A stretch of DNA of 64,000 bases from Gordionus sp. m RMFG-2023. Taxonomy: Eukaryota > Nematomorpha > Gordioida > Chordodea > Parachordodidae. A model generated the notes under the pieces. That model was not told the DNA's origin. It did no database searches and saw only the letters and a program-made list of their open reading frames with translations. Positions 33,641 through 44,265 of this stretch are shown here, one piece after another (the stretch's first letter is position 1; each line of letters begins with the position of its first letter). The position numbers were made by a program, and so were the translations under genes. Location of the stretch: assembly GCF_954871325.1 (NCBI RefSeq), contig NC_088775.1, positions 22,669,561-22,733,560 of the forward strand. Reading direction: 5' to 3'.

Positions 33641-35689
33641 ATAAAGAAAACGTTTGTAGTAGAAAGTTTTAGATAAAAGATAGAAAACCAGTGTAAAAAA
33701 AAAAGTAAAAAAAGGTTTAAAAAAAAGGAAAACCGGATTAATAAACTTCTTGTACGGCATACAAGCAAGATATATGTATAGTTGCATCTTTAATTTGTTT
33801 ACAATTTTAATAGTATTTTATTTATTAACGTTGCAAATAGTTAAACTCTTTATATTAAAAGTATTAGTTAATTTTTTGTAGAGAGATGAAAACTTTTAAA
33901 TTTATAAAGTGTTTGGAATTACAATATAATATTGTGGGAGCATTAGTCATATTAGTGATTTGGATGTGTAGTTTGATTAAGGGAAGAAGAGTTAAAACGT
34001 AGCGTGAGAATAAAGGGCCAGACATTAACAATAGATGGGCATAATGGAGAGGAGGATGTTATGGGAAAGGTAACATAGTTGCCAGTTCAAGAATTAATTA
34101 ATGGATGGACAGAGAGTGAGGTAGATAAATTAATAAGTAAACCTGATGGGAGAGATGCATATAATGATAACAGATTGGGACCTTATAGGGGACCAACGGA
34201 GAATTCTCAGGGACAGAGAGGGGAAATAAGATCCAGTTTTGATTCTAGAGTGAGGGGAAGAATGAATTGTTATAATTGTGGAAGACAAGGACATATGGTC
34301 AGAGATTGTAGGGAGGCAAAGTGTTCGAATGTGGTAGATTTGGTCATATAGCCCCTTATTGTCCAGAAAAACAAGAGAAATTACGATGTGCGGGTTGCGG
34401 AAGATTTGGTCACAATAAGGAAGAATGTAATACGGGAAATAAAAATACTCGAGGAGGTTTTCCCCAGAGAGTAATTGGACCAAATACTTCAACTGTGCGA
34501 ACCATCGAGGATGCCAGAGTTGGGGGAAGAGGAGTATTTCTGGAGGGAGTTGAAGATCAAACCGTGGAATGAGAAAGGGGACATGTGGCAAGGGATTGTG
34601 CTAATTTGTGACTATTTGATGGTAAAAAAAATGATACACGGGGCCAAGAGAGTGGGTTATTGGAAACAAACAAAATATATTCACGAGGACAAAGAAATAT
34701 AATTGGGAATGTAAGGATGATACAAGACGAGGTAATAGATGATCCTTGTCCTAGAGTAATAATAGACTTCAATGGGAATAGGGTACCTATGCTATTTGAC
34801 ACGGGAGCAGCTATTTCAGTAATGAGTTATGCGAGATATAGGAGTATTTGGCCCGATGGAATGATAGCAAATGAAGGCTTGAAAATACGACAATTTGATG
34901 GGTTGCAAATAACAGTAATGGGAAGAATGGAAATAGAGGCAATGACGGAAGGAGGGATAGAGGTGGATAATCAAAATGGATCAGAATAATGCTCCAGGTT
35001 TGCGTAGAAGTTAAATCTGTGGGAATTATGAAGTGCTACTCATGGTGCGGCCCCATAGGACCGAGGGCAGGGGTCGGGGAATGATAAGACGAAATATGGA
35101 GGATGGAAGACGGTCTATCGCTGCCAGGAACGCGGGCATATTCAATATAGATGCCCATAGAATCGGGAGAGAAGGGCAGACGGTAATCGGACGGAGCAAG
35201 CTCGAGCAAGGGTGGAGGAGGTACCAGCGAGGCAGATAGCGGCGATTGTGGGGGCTCGGACGGAGCAAGTAAGAAGCGGTGAATCGAGGCCGGTCGCAGA
35301 AATTATGAGAACGAGGAGATGAAGAAGAGGGAAGCGGTGAAACAAGGCACATCGCAGAAATTCTGGGAACGAGGAGAGATGAAGAAGAGGAGCAGCGTGA
35401 ACATCGTCCAAGAACAGCTAGCGTGGAATGACCCATAGTTGATTTAACAGTCGAGAGTGAGGGCACAAACGAGAGGACGGCGGGAAACGGTAAGGGGAGA
35501 GGATATCGCGGCGGCCGAGCGTATAGGAACTAGTCAAGTAGTGATGGGAAACGAAGAATGGAGGGATCTAGTGGCAGTTTTGGACAATGTTGATGAGCTT
35601 GGAGGCTGGTTGGATGTCATGGTAGAAGATTCGGAATGGGGCAACCTCTGGGAGGAGGAGGCGGAGGATCGTCTTTTCTGAAGGGGGCG

Positions 35690-36048
35690 TGTTAAGGAAG
35701 CAAGCTATTAAGCCTAGCACTAAAGGAAGATAATGGCGCAATATACGAATAATAAGGAGTTGAATAAATAAATATTAAAAAAAAGTTAATTGACTTTTGA
35801 TAAATAAAATAATAAATAAACGGGATGATTTTGTAAAAAAATAAATATATAAGAGAGAAAAAAAAAAGAAACGATTATTATTATTTTTATGTACGATTTC
35901 ATATTTTAAGGAAAGAAAAATAAAGAAATTATCGATTTTCGTGTTTCAAGAGAAAAGAAATATTGAAAGAAAATAAATATTGAAGTAAAAAAAAGAGTGT
36001 TGTTTTGATATTTAAAGGTTTTGATATTTAAAGAGTGTTGTTTTGATA
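35690..36048 (+). repeat. 3' LTR of the 32968-36048 element
   Basis: It begins TGTTAAGGAAGCAAGCTATT directly after the polypurine tract and ends TTTTGATA before the ATAAT target duplication. Length is 359 bp, 25 bp longer than the 5' LTR owing to indels. Confidence 0.9.
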
Positions 36049-36989
36049 ATAATGGTATATTATTCAGTGATTAAATGATAAGGAACATTTTACCACCTAA
36101 TGATATTATAATTATGGATAATGCATCATTACATAAAAGATCTTATTGATGCCTAAGAAGGAAGGAAATATCTTCTCGCATATTCACCAAAATTGAATTT
36201 TTTTAGGAATTTTCAAAACCAAATAGAGGCTTTCATTCCCAGACCAAGCACAAGGGAGCATAGAGTGAACAATATAATTCAAATTGCCAGCTCTTTTTTT
36301 TAGACGATAGAAGATTTTTGATGTATTTTCTTATGGTTCCTGTATTTTTTGGAGAATCGGAAGGTAAATTTGGTATTATTAACCATTAACAGGTCCATAA
36401 TTTGTCCTTTTATATTTGAACCTTTGATTTTACTCCTCCATTGTTTAATGGTCAATTCTTTTAATGGCTGGTCAATAATTTATGGGAAAGTATCCCGTTT
36501 TATTCTGTGAACAGATGCCGACATATTAACATATTTAGCGATGTTAATCTTTATTTGTTTCTCCTCCGGCATAACTGAAATTTTCGTTATTCCAACAATA
36601 GTATGTTCTTTTGGGTCTTTGAATAGTCGAGGAAGCTTGAGAATCATTATTTGTGGAAATGATTTAAGATGACTGATAATTTTGTATCTCATTCTCATGA
36701 GATAGGTAAGGATTAATTTAGATTTGAAATAATTGGGTATAGTATATTAAATAAATATGGTTTTTATTAAAAGAAAATATTTTTAATTATAAACTTCAAA
36801 TGCGGCATTCTTTAAAAGAAATGTTCGGTATTTGTAAAACATTAATTTAATGTTTAAGTATGACAAAAAAATATAATAAGATTATTTTATTTCAACATCT
36901 GGTAAAAAATGTCCCCCCTTTCATTGTAAAGATCATTCATTTAATATAATTGTTATCATAATTTATACATCTATATTCTAATTAATATT

Positions 36990-37212
36990 TACAGTGTTGT
37001 AATGATTTAATGAAACATATTAACGTCTAAATTAAAACCCATGCATATAAAAATATTTTGTTTGCAAAAATAATTAAAATATAGACAAAGCATTATTGAA
37101 AATTTTTTTATTCCTCCTTTTGTTATTTTAATTATTTTTGCAAAAAAATATTTTTATATGGATGAGTTTTAAATTAATCGTCAACATGTTTCATTAAATC
37201 ATCACAACACTT
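36990..37212. mobile_element. MITE with about 100-bp inverted arms
   Basis: The left arm ACAGTGTTGTAATGATTTAATGAAACAT and the right arm ATGTTTCATTAAATCATCACAACACTT are inverse copies that continue for about 100 bp, leaving a loop of roughly 30 bp. No coding sequence. It lies between the IS630-like element and the palindromic LTR element in the 10.5-kb BTAF1 intron. Confidence 0.8.
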
Positions 37213-37906
37213 AAATTTATATTGTATTCATATAATGTAAATTATTTTTTTAAACAGCTGTATTAACTTCAAAAGACTCATTTGATTATTAATATTATTA
37301 CATTAAAAAAGAAATTGTAAAATGACCACTTTTTATTTATTCGTAAATTTGATGTTTAATTTATGTAAAAAAAATAAAATAATAGAAAAAGAAATATAGT
37401 TAAAATTTAATAGGGTATGGCCATCAGAGGCGATCTTAAATTCAAATAAAATATATAATAATTTAAATCAAGTAAATTTTCATAATTATATCTGGAGAAG
37501 TCATACTACAATGGAGAGTTATTTATTCTTTTTTATTCGACTTATGAAAATTTATATTTAAAATATTATTATTTCTTTTTCCTATATCTAACAACGAGCG
37601 ACTTCTTAAATGAAAATCTCGATTAATATAAATATCATTTTTCTGTTTTAGTTTTTTTTTTAAAAATAAATTTTTTTTATTATCCGTCATTTTATCATTT
37701 TGGATATAAGTTTTAATCGCAATATTTTAAAAATAATTTTAAATGTACATTCAAACTCTCTATTTTAGGCACCTTTGTGGTCAAGAATTTTGCATAACTT
37801 ATCAAAACTTTTTTTTAAAAAAAAAACATTTTATCTGTTATATTAGTTTAGCAAAAAGTGAGATTATGTTCAACCATTTTTAAACTATTTTTTTATTATT
37901 TATTAA
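37213..37906. other. A+T-rich BTAF1 intron sequence, nothing recognised
   Basis: No reading frame, inverted repeat or known motif was found here beyond low-complexity A/T runs. Confidence 0.5.
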
Positions 37907-38288
37907 TGTAGCGATTTGATTTCTAGATACTATAATTTTATTTCTTTAAATCAAACTGTGGCGATTAAAATATTTTTTATTTCTTTATTAATCAATTCCA
38001 AAAACATATAATGTATCTCGAATATATAAAATTACATATCTTTTTATCTAGAACTACCAAAAAAAAATATCAAAAAAAATCAATGACCTCATTTTTTCTT
38101 TCTTTTCACATATAAACATACCAATATAATCAATATATTTCTTTAAAAAAATACAAAAATCAATATATTTATTTATTTACTACAACATGTACCCCCTTCT
38201 AAGGATAAACTCCAGGGTACATGCTAAAAAATGATTGCTAATCCATATAACTAAATTTATAAAAATTCACATCATTAAAAAAAAACAC

Positions 38289-38711
38289 TCATGGCACTTG
38301 AGTATTAATGAGTAAATCCTCTAAGGAATCACTCATTTCAACTTCAGTCCCATTAGCATTAACACTTTTATTTACCGCAACATTCGAATTTCCTCCATGG
38401 GGAATTCCTTCCATTAACTGTGCAGCTAAATTCGAATTTCGTTCACTTGAGACTTCCTTCATTTTCTCGATCTCAGCAACCCTCCGAAATTTGAATAACT
38501 CTTGCCTTTCCGCAAACTCCTCCGCTTCTCTTGCAAACGATCTTGATTCCTCGAACACACTTCGGGGCTGCCCTCCTGCCCAACGATGGATTCCCTGATT
38601 GAAGGAACACAAATTGCTCGATACGAATAAATTCGTTAGAGATGGCCAATCCTTTATCAATGAAATGGCATGATGCCTGGATAGAACAGCAAACTGGAAA
38701 GGGAGCTCCAC
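38289..38711 (-). CDS. Gag-like ORF of the palindromic element, minus arm
   Basis: This 140-codon frame ends 100 bp before the minus-arm LTR. It encodes a charged, helix-forming protein (EESRSFAREAEEFAERQELF, then RRVAEIEKMKEV) of coiled-coil character with an acidic tail (SDSLEDLLINTQVP). It is the inverted partner of the frame at 38767-39273 but lacks that frame's zinc knuckle. Part of a fossil retroelement. Confidence 0.6.
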   Translation of the reverse strand: MELPFQFAVLSRHHAISLIKDWPSLTNLFVSSNLCSFNQGIHRWAGGQPRSVFEESRSFAREAEEFAERQELFKFRRVAEIEKMKEVSSERNSNLAAQLMEGIPHGGNSNVAVNKSVNANGTEVEMSDSLEDLLINTQVP

Positions 38712-38766
38712 CGTTAATTTCGAATGGACGTCCTTACAAGGAAGAACCTCTCAACATGCAAATTTC

Positions 38767-39273
38767 ATGACTGGTCCGGTGCATACGTCCTTGCAAGGAA
38801 GAACTTCTCAACATGCAAATTTCATGACTGGTCCGGTGGCCATACAAGCGAGACAGACCGGAATGAGGGGAGTAAATTTGAATTGTTTCAACTGTGGGGG
38901 AAGGGGGCACAAGGCCCGGGAGTGCGCTAGTGGATCGAGCAATTTGTGTTCCTTCAATCAGGGAATCCATCGTTGGGCAGGAGGGCAGCCCCGAAGTGTG
39001 TTCGAGGAATCAAGATCGTTTGCAAGAGAAGCGGAGGAGTTTGCAGAAAGGCAAGAGTTATTCAAATTTCGGAGGGCTGCTGAGATCGAGAAAATGAAGG
39101 AAGTCTCAATTGAACGAAATTCGAATTTAGCTGCACAGTTAGAAAAAATGGAAGGAATTCCCCATGGAGGAAATTCGAATGTTGCGGTAAATAAAAGTGT
39201 TAATGCTAATGGGACTGAAGTTGAAATGAGTGATTCCTTAGAGGATTTACTCATTAATACTCAAGTGCCATGA
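38767..39273 (+). CDS. Gag-like ORF of the palindromic element, plus arm
   Basis: The frame spans 168 codons. A CCHC zinc knuckle (CFNCGGRGHKAREC, about residues 40-53) is followed by a charged coiled-coil-like segment and an acidic end. Nucleic-acid binding by the knuckle is known for retroelement nucleocapsids. The ORF ends about 100 bp before the plus-arm polypurine tract and LTR, so there is no room for pol. Part of a fossil retroelement. Confidence 0.65.
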   Translation: MTGPVHTSLQGRTSQHANFMTGPVAIQARQTGMRGVNLNCFNCGGRGHKARECASGSSNLCSFNQGIHRWAGGQPRSVFEESRSFAREAEEFAERQELFKFRRAAEIEKMKEVSIERNSNLAAQLEKMEGIPHGGNSNVAVNKSVNANGTEVEMSDSLEDLLINTQVP

Positions 39274-39703
39274 GTGTTTTTTTTTTAATGATGTGAATTT
39301 TTATAAATTTAGTTATATGGATTAGCAATCATTTTTTAGCATGTACCCTGGAGTTTATCCTTAGAAGGGGGTACATGTTGTAGTAAATAAATAAATATAT
39401 TGATTTTTGTATTTTTTTAAAGAAATATATTGATTATATTGGTATGTTTATATGTGAAAAGAAAGAAAAAATGAGGTCATTGATTTTTTTTGATATTTTT
39501 TTTTGGTAGTTCGCGATAAATATATGTAATTTTATATATTCGAGATACATTATATGTTTTTGGAATTGATTAATAAAGAAATAAAAAATATTTTAATCGC
39601 CACAGTTTGATTTAAAGAAATAAAATGATAGTATCTAGAAATCAAATCGCTACAGTTTGAAGAAATATAAAAATCAATATATTTATTTATTTACTACAAC
39701 ATG

Positions 39704-39984
39704 TGTAGCGATTTGATTTCTAGATACTATAATTTTATTTCTTTAAATCAAACTGTGGCGATTAAAGAATTTTTTATTTCTTTATTAATCAATTCCAAAA
39801 ACATATAATGTATCTCGAATATATAAAATTACATATCTTTTTATCGCGAACTACCAAAAAAAAATATCAAAAAAAATCAATGACCTCATTTTTTCTTTCT
39901 TTTCACATATAAACATACCAATAAAATCAATATATTTCTTTAAAAAAATACAAAAATCAATATATTTATTTATTTACTACAACA
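39704..39984 (+). repeat. Third LTR copy beside the palindrome
   Basis: TGTAGCGATTTGATTTC...TACTACAACA repeats the left-arm LTR (37907-38187) in the same orientation, with only scattered differences. Between it and the palindrome (39655-39703) is a 48-bp scrap of the LTR's other end. It may be a solo LTR or one side of a further copy. Confidence 0.85.
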
Positions 39985-40021
39985 ATTAATTTATTAAAAT
40001 CATGAGTAAAATTATGTATGT

Positions 40022-40372
40022 GTATGTCCTATTTGGATATAAAATCCTGGGGATTCGGAATCTCTCGATTTTAAATCCTTTACCGAGATGATTTTATAAT
40101 CCTATTTAACCGGAAATTTTAGCATGAGATTCCTATAGATTTCAGCCAATTTCCGCCATAGATATTTTAATATTTTTTGATTTATATGAAAAATCCAAAA
40201 TTAATAAAAATTAGGAGTAGTTTTAAAGTTCATGGCAAAATTGTTTGAAATTTAAAGTTTGGTATACATGATGAATACAATTTCTGTCAAATGAGATTTT
40301 TAAAATTTAAAAATCGCCTTAGTTATTAATCGAGAGATTCCGATTCCTCATGGATTCCATACAATACGATTT
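40022..40372. mobile_element. Palindromic MITE, GGATTCGGAATCTCTCGATTTTA family, copy 1
   Basis: The left block TGGGGATTCGGAATCTCTCG is mirrored on the right as CGAGAGATTCCGATTCCTCA. The central TTAAAATTCATGG-type block (AGTAGTTTTAAAGTTCATGGC) also occurs in the copy at 59101-59492. About 350 bp, no coding sequence. Confidence 0.78.
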
Positions 40373-40469
40373 ATACATAAACCCATACAAAACAAGACTG
40401 TATAAAATTATTATAAAATGGTTGTATTTACAATAAGAATGAAAATATAAAATTAATTTATGAAATAAA

Positions 40470-40625
40470 ATAAGATGTTATCTTTGTTTGTTTGTATATT
40501 TGCTACGATACGTTTTTACATGGCGTTTAATAATATCTTTGGATCTATGAATATTGTGAACAGTTCCTTTAGAAATATTAAATCTTTTAGGAAATTCTCT
40601 TTGAGTATGATGATTTAAAAATTTT
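40470..40625 (-). pseudogene. pogo/CENP-B-type transposase helix-turn-helix fragment
   Basis: On the minus strand, from about 40615, the translation reads QREFPKRFNISKGTVHNIHR followed by a basic segment (KRHVKTYRSKY). This matches the helix-turn-helix at the N-terminus of pogo/Tigger-type transposases and Pipsqueak-like domains (the 'xxFxISKSTVHxI' pattern). Only this piece is present; nothing downstream extends it. It is a DNA-transposon scrap in the large BTAF1 intron. Confidence 0.5.
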
Positions 40626-41411
40626 ATAACTTAAATTTATTAATTAACGCTAAATAGTTATATTTGTTTTCATTATTAATTTTGTTTTTGAATAGTTTTA
40701 AAATGATAATAAAAATAATGACAAAAATTAACAAATGCCCACTTTTTAGAGGTGTTACGTATATAGAAAATTTAAACCTGCCCACTTCAAAGTAGACAAT
40801 TGTCCAATTTATCCAGGCATTTTATAATAATAGTTAGTAGCAATTTGATGGGACTTAAAACTTTGTCAAATTATAAATTGCCCAAATTGTTAAGTGGTAA
40901 AATTAGACAGGTTTGAATGTAATATAGAAATCTTGAAATGATTTTTTTGATATAACAAATTCGTTATATAAAAATATGATTTTAATATTCTCTAAATATA
41001 GGTACAGGATTCCATTGTTTTCAAACACAAACTCTTATTATTAGAAAAATATGTAAAAAAAATTATAATTTTTTACATTAAAAAACTTATAATGTTAGTA
41101 TATGATCACAGCCATCTCGACCTGGTGTAAATGCTCCCTAAAGGTATGATGTAAGAAAAGGGATCCAATCGTAAAAATATCAGCTCCGAAATACCCTTAA
41201 GGACACAGTATCATATAGCTTGCTTAGTTTAAACTCAAACCCTTTAACAATTTGCAGTTTTAGATAAATTCTAAATTGGCAAATATTTTCAAATAACAAC
41301 ATTTTAATGACCATATTCTCGGGTAGATATTAATCAATTTTGAGTATATTAATTTTATAATTAATGTATTCCTCATAAATATCAAAAGAATCATTTAATA
41401 CGATAATATAC
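40626..41411. other. BTAF1 intron sequence, no feature recognised
   Basis: Only low-complexity A/T-rich sequence with short unique blocks is seen. The proximal acceptor side of the 41412 exon's intron has no further exons. Confidence 0.45.
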
Positions 41412-41776
41412 CTAATCCAGACAAGATGTATATGAGTCCCTCAATAAACCCAGCTTTTACGCGAAGCAATGATGACTCCATGTGGTTTAACATACTTTCG
41501 GTAAAAGTATTCATAATATTCTCGATCACGATATCTTTATTTGACACGTTTGGTGATGAATTATCCGGCCAATAATTAAGAAGAGATCTGAATATTTTAG
41601 CACAAGAAAAACGGGCTCTAGGGATTCTATTGAGAATGAGATTGTGGCATATCAAAGTCACGGTGTCATTTATTAAGCGTATCAAGGATGCTTCCGATTT
41701 TGAAAAATTTAGATAATATCGAGGAAGCGTCAATTCCACAGCATGTAATTTAAGCAAAATGTAACGGCCAGAGATT
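41412..41776 (-). CDS. BTAF1: BTAF1/Mot1 exon, HEAT repeats
   Basis: This 365-nt exon encodes a chain of amphipathic helices: ISGRYILLKLHAVELTLPRY, then LIRLINDTVTLICHNLILNR and ARFSCAKIFRSLLNYWPD, then ENIMNTFTESMLNHM and VKAGFIEGLIYILSGL. The last two blocks line up with vertebrate ETMNIFLEKVLPWLGA and VKQEGAIEALACVMEQLDVG, the HEAT repeats before the ATPase. The acceptor AAAG/AATCTC and donor G/GTATATT fit both neighbours in phase. Overall conservation is modest. The intron that follows is 10.5 kb, the longest in the gene here. Confidence 0.85.
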
Positions 41777-41869
41777 CTTTTTTTTTAAAAATAATTTTAA
41801 ATATGGAAATATCTCTTAGGTGGAGTATGAATATAATAAAATCAAAAAGCTCAAAATTGAATGACTCAC

Positions 41870-42200
41870 TCTGATCCCACATTGAATTTACCAATATCTT
41901 CGACATTTTGAACAGTAACATTTTTATCAGACTCACTATTTTCAAAAAGAGACAAAACCGATTCGATTTCGGTTTTCTCTCGATCTGAGAGAAGATCATC
42001 GATTCCTTTCTGATATCCCAAGCAGTGTTTCAGCTGTTCGACGGGATCTATGTAGTCCCATAAATCGGGCATCTGGTCTCGCATGTACGCGAAGCCCAAG
42101 TTTTGTGCCAATATTTCTAGCGTGAGAGAGGCGGCATTGTAAGCTGGGGTATTGGATCTAATGGTTTTGTCTTCAGTAATGGGTAATAATGCATTTGTGG
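41870..42200 (-). CDS. BTAF1: BTAF1/Mot1 exon, HEAT repeats
   Basis: The exon encodes TNALLPITEDKTIRSNTPAY, LTLEILAQNLGFAYMRDQMP, DLWDYIDPVEQLKHCLGYQK and a charged linker. The LTLEILAQNLGF...MPDLWDYI block corresponds to vertebrate ALTTIVKHFGGEMAVKLPHLWDAMVGPL. The acceptor GGTTAG/CCACAAATG takes one base from the previous exon, and the donor GA/GTGAGT is a strong consensus. The next intron is only 93 nt. Confidence 0.88.
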
Positions 42201-42353
42201 CTAACCGAGAGAGTGATGGTTAGTAAAATGAACCAATATTTTTAAAATATACTCAAGTTTGATAGAATAATTCAAAATAATATGAATACTATTTTTTTTA
42301 AAATAATGTAAATATAGATATATGGCAACAATTCTAATACAAAGTGGTTAAAC

Positions 42354-43744
42354 TAGTGCTGTAAAGTAACGTCGTTACCTTCTTTGAAAAAAGGAAAGCC
42401 ATTCGTCACCTTCTTCTAGAGGTAACGAGTAATGGTGACACCTTTTTTTTGAGTATATGGGAAAAACATATTTTATTGTATTTAAAAATTATTTTTATTT
42501 ATTTTTTAAATAATTTAAGCCGAGTTTTAGAGTCAGATCAACCATCAAATTCTTTTATTTTTATTTTAAATTTTCGTATTTAATATTGAATCGATAAAGA
42601 TATGTTAATTTATCTTATTCTCAAATATTATAATTTATTTTATAAAGAATATTATGTCAATTACATATTTCTTCAGATGAATATGATTTAACCTGCCCTG
42701 GACCCAATATGAAACATTTTTTACACTAAAATAAAATTAAGGGTACTCTACACTTTGTATGTGTCCTATAACTCAAATATTTCCTCGATTGTGGGATAAA
42801 CATGGGAATCTCGAAACTTTGTATCCATTTTTAGAGAAAAAAAAATGGGAAGATATCTGATCAAACCTGTTATAACAAGCAGGGACACTTTTTATAACTT
42901 AGGGGAAAATAGTCTTATTAAGAAGAATGGCCAATTGAATTACAGAAATGATATATTGTAGGGTTATGGTTTTATATAATGAAACCTGTTGCTAAGGATC
43001 TTTCGATTTTAGAACATTTGGTATATCTCACTCCCAAGATAACTATTATAATATTAAAACTTAAAACAAAATTGCTTTAAATAATTTCAAGTTAAAGCCA
43101 CTTATTAATGCAATCCTGAGATAAAGGAATACAGTTAAATTATTGTTTATTTATTTTTGATATTATTTTCAAAAGATCGAACTATAAAGATGAATATATG
43201 GAATCAGTAAAATTTTACCCGCTATTTAAATTGGATACGCCATAGATAAAATTAGGTCAAAGAAGGTAGAAATCTCGAACTTATTTCTAGTTTGAGAAAA
43301 TATCTTGTCAAAGACAAAGCAAACTTCGATTCCTAAAAACAAGTCATATACGTTACTTTCTTATAAAGATAATTTTGATGAGGATCTATTAAGCGTTTTT
43401 CATACTAAGGATTATTCTTTAATTTTTTTTATTTATTAAATATAATACAACCCTCCCATCCTCTGCGAAAGTCAAACATGTGTTTAGCACGGCAAAAGAT
43501 GTGTTAAGACTCTTGCTTTTATCTGATCAAAATTTTGAAAATCAATTGTTAAAAATAAATAAAAATTATCATAAAATTTTATTATTATATATAGGGGAAA
43601 AAATTAATATAAAAGATCTGTCTTATAATATATTATTTTTGTATATACCCAGTACCGCGCGTTCTATTTTCATAAGGTAACAAGGTAATGCGTTCCTTTT
43701 TGTGATGTAACGAGTAATGCTCTGAAGCAACGTTTATAGCACTA
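42354..43744 (+). mobile_element. hAT-type transposon remnant
   Basis: The ends TAGTGCTGTAAAGTAACG and CGTTTATAGCACTA are inverse copies, and the flanking octamers GGTTAAAC (42346-42353) and GATTAAAC (43745-43752) differ at one position, as in an old hAT target duplication. Near the right end the plus strand encodes VFSTAKDVLRLLLLSDQNFE, a degraded form of the C-terminal hAT dimerisation motif. The rest of the transposase is not recognisable. It fills most of the 1.8-kb intron between the BTAF1 exons at 44023 and 42200. Confidence 0.85.
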
Positions 43745-44022
43745 GATTAAACTAATTAGATCATTTAAATATATAACGATTTACTTATCTTTGTAAATAT
43801 GTTAAAGGTGTTTAAACAAATCTGATAGGCTTTAATGTTACCAAGTTTTAATAAAATTAATATAAATATGACCAATAACCTTTATCATCGATATAATATA
43901 ACTAAATTAATAAGTTTAACATCAAATGGAATTCAAATTAAAAAGGGAAATAAAGGGAGGCAATCTCTGATGAAATAAGAACGTTAAAATTTGAAATTTA
44001 AAAAAAATAAAATAGGATTTAC

Positions 44023-44265
44023 TATAAATTGAATCATCTGCGTATGGTATATTTCTTAAATGGTGTATTAAAATCGAATTAGCCTGGCAAAGATTCTGGC
44101 AAATTCGGGTAAAATCGCTACTAACTTGTTTTATGCCAGGAAGATCTATGCTAGAAGATGACCTACAATATCTGTTCAAAGGTGAAGAGGTATTAAGTTG
44201 CTTTAAAAATTTGAGTGATATGATTATTCCTGAGATATCTTGCTGATCGTTAATCATGTTCAGTC
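44023..44265 (-). CDS. BTAF1: Probable BTAF1/Mot1 exon, HEAT region
   Basis: This 243-nt exon encodes INDQQDISGIIISLKFLKQL, a Ser-rich stretch, and FTRICQNLCQANSILIHHLR ending at YADDSIY. It is bounded by CAAG/GACTG and TATA/GTAAAT. The single base left at its donor plus CC of the next exon gives threonine, and its first two bases complete a glycine codon with the exon at 51640. I find no direct match to vertebrate BTAF1, so the assignment rests on position, strand, helical character and phase. Confidence 0.6.

Larger units (their letters stand above)
32968..36048 (+). mobile_element. LTR retrotransposon fossil, gag-protease only, target duplication ATAAT
   Basis: Two LTRs (32968-33301 and 35690-36048) share nearly all their sequence, and 5-bp target duplications ATAAT lie at 32963-32967 and 36049-36053. 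After the 5' LTR comes TTGGTGACCCCGACG, a primer-binding-site-like sequence; AAGGGGGCG before the 3' LTR is the polypurine tract. In between are a 54-bp minisatellite, CCHC zinc knuckles (about 34266-34440; C-X2-C-X4-H-X4-C) and an aspartic protease region (about 34700-34900, LFDTGAA). A G+C-richer segment (35000-35690) follows. No reverse transcriptase, RNase H or integrase is present, so the copy is non-autonomous and broken, with a few interruptions. The well-matched LTRs suggest it is younger than the element it sits in. Confidence 0.92.
32031..36930 (+). mobile_element. IS630/mariner-like element with long inverted arms, host of an LTR insertion
   Basis: The termini TTTACTGTAAAAGGGGGGATA (left) and its near inverse on the right end at 36930, and the arms (about 32031-32640 and 36320-36930) are inverted copies. 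Plus-strand coding remains flank the LTR element: a segment at 32870-32967 (VLFTIGIGGVIHYKII) and one at 36054-36330 with LPPNDIIIMDNASLHK, a DDE-type catalytic block typical of the IS630/Tc1/mariner superfamily. Stops interrupt both, so it is not active. The minus-strand frame at 36698-36480 is the inverted copy of the frame at 32193-32470. Confidence 0.75.
37907..39654. mobile_element. Head-to-head palindromic LTR element
   Basis: The left arm (37907-38618) and right arm (38937-39654) are near-identical inverted copies around a unique spacer. Each arm, read outward, contains a gag-like ORF ending in ...LEDLLINTQVP, a polypurine-like tract (AGAAGGGGGTACA) and an LTR of about 280 bp with TG...CA ends. 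The spacer contains two 49-bp direct repeats (38723-38834) and a CCHC zinc knuckle (about 38883-38930, CFNCGGRGHKAREC) belonging to the plus-strand arm. The pol region is absent. The element is a rearranged fossil: two 3' ends joined head to head. The high identity between arms implies a recent duplication or gene conversion. Confidence 0.9.

Noticed and set aside
34130-34591. 153-codon minus-strand frame
   Set aside because: The plus strand of the same region encodes CCHC zinc knuckles of an LTR element; the minus frame has no domain and is a shadow.
35026-35466. 146-codon minus-strand frame rich in Ser/Leu/Arg
   Set aside because: It lies opposite a G+C-richer internal segment of an LTR element with tandem duplications. 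Composition alone explains the open frame, and no domain is visible.
42405-42470. GGTAACGAGTAATGGTGACACC as a regulatory or origin motif
   Set aside because: It belongs to the subterminal repeats of the hAT remnant at 42354-43744 and recurs at its other end (GTAACGAGTAATGC).
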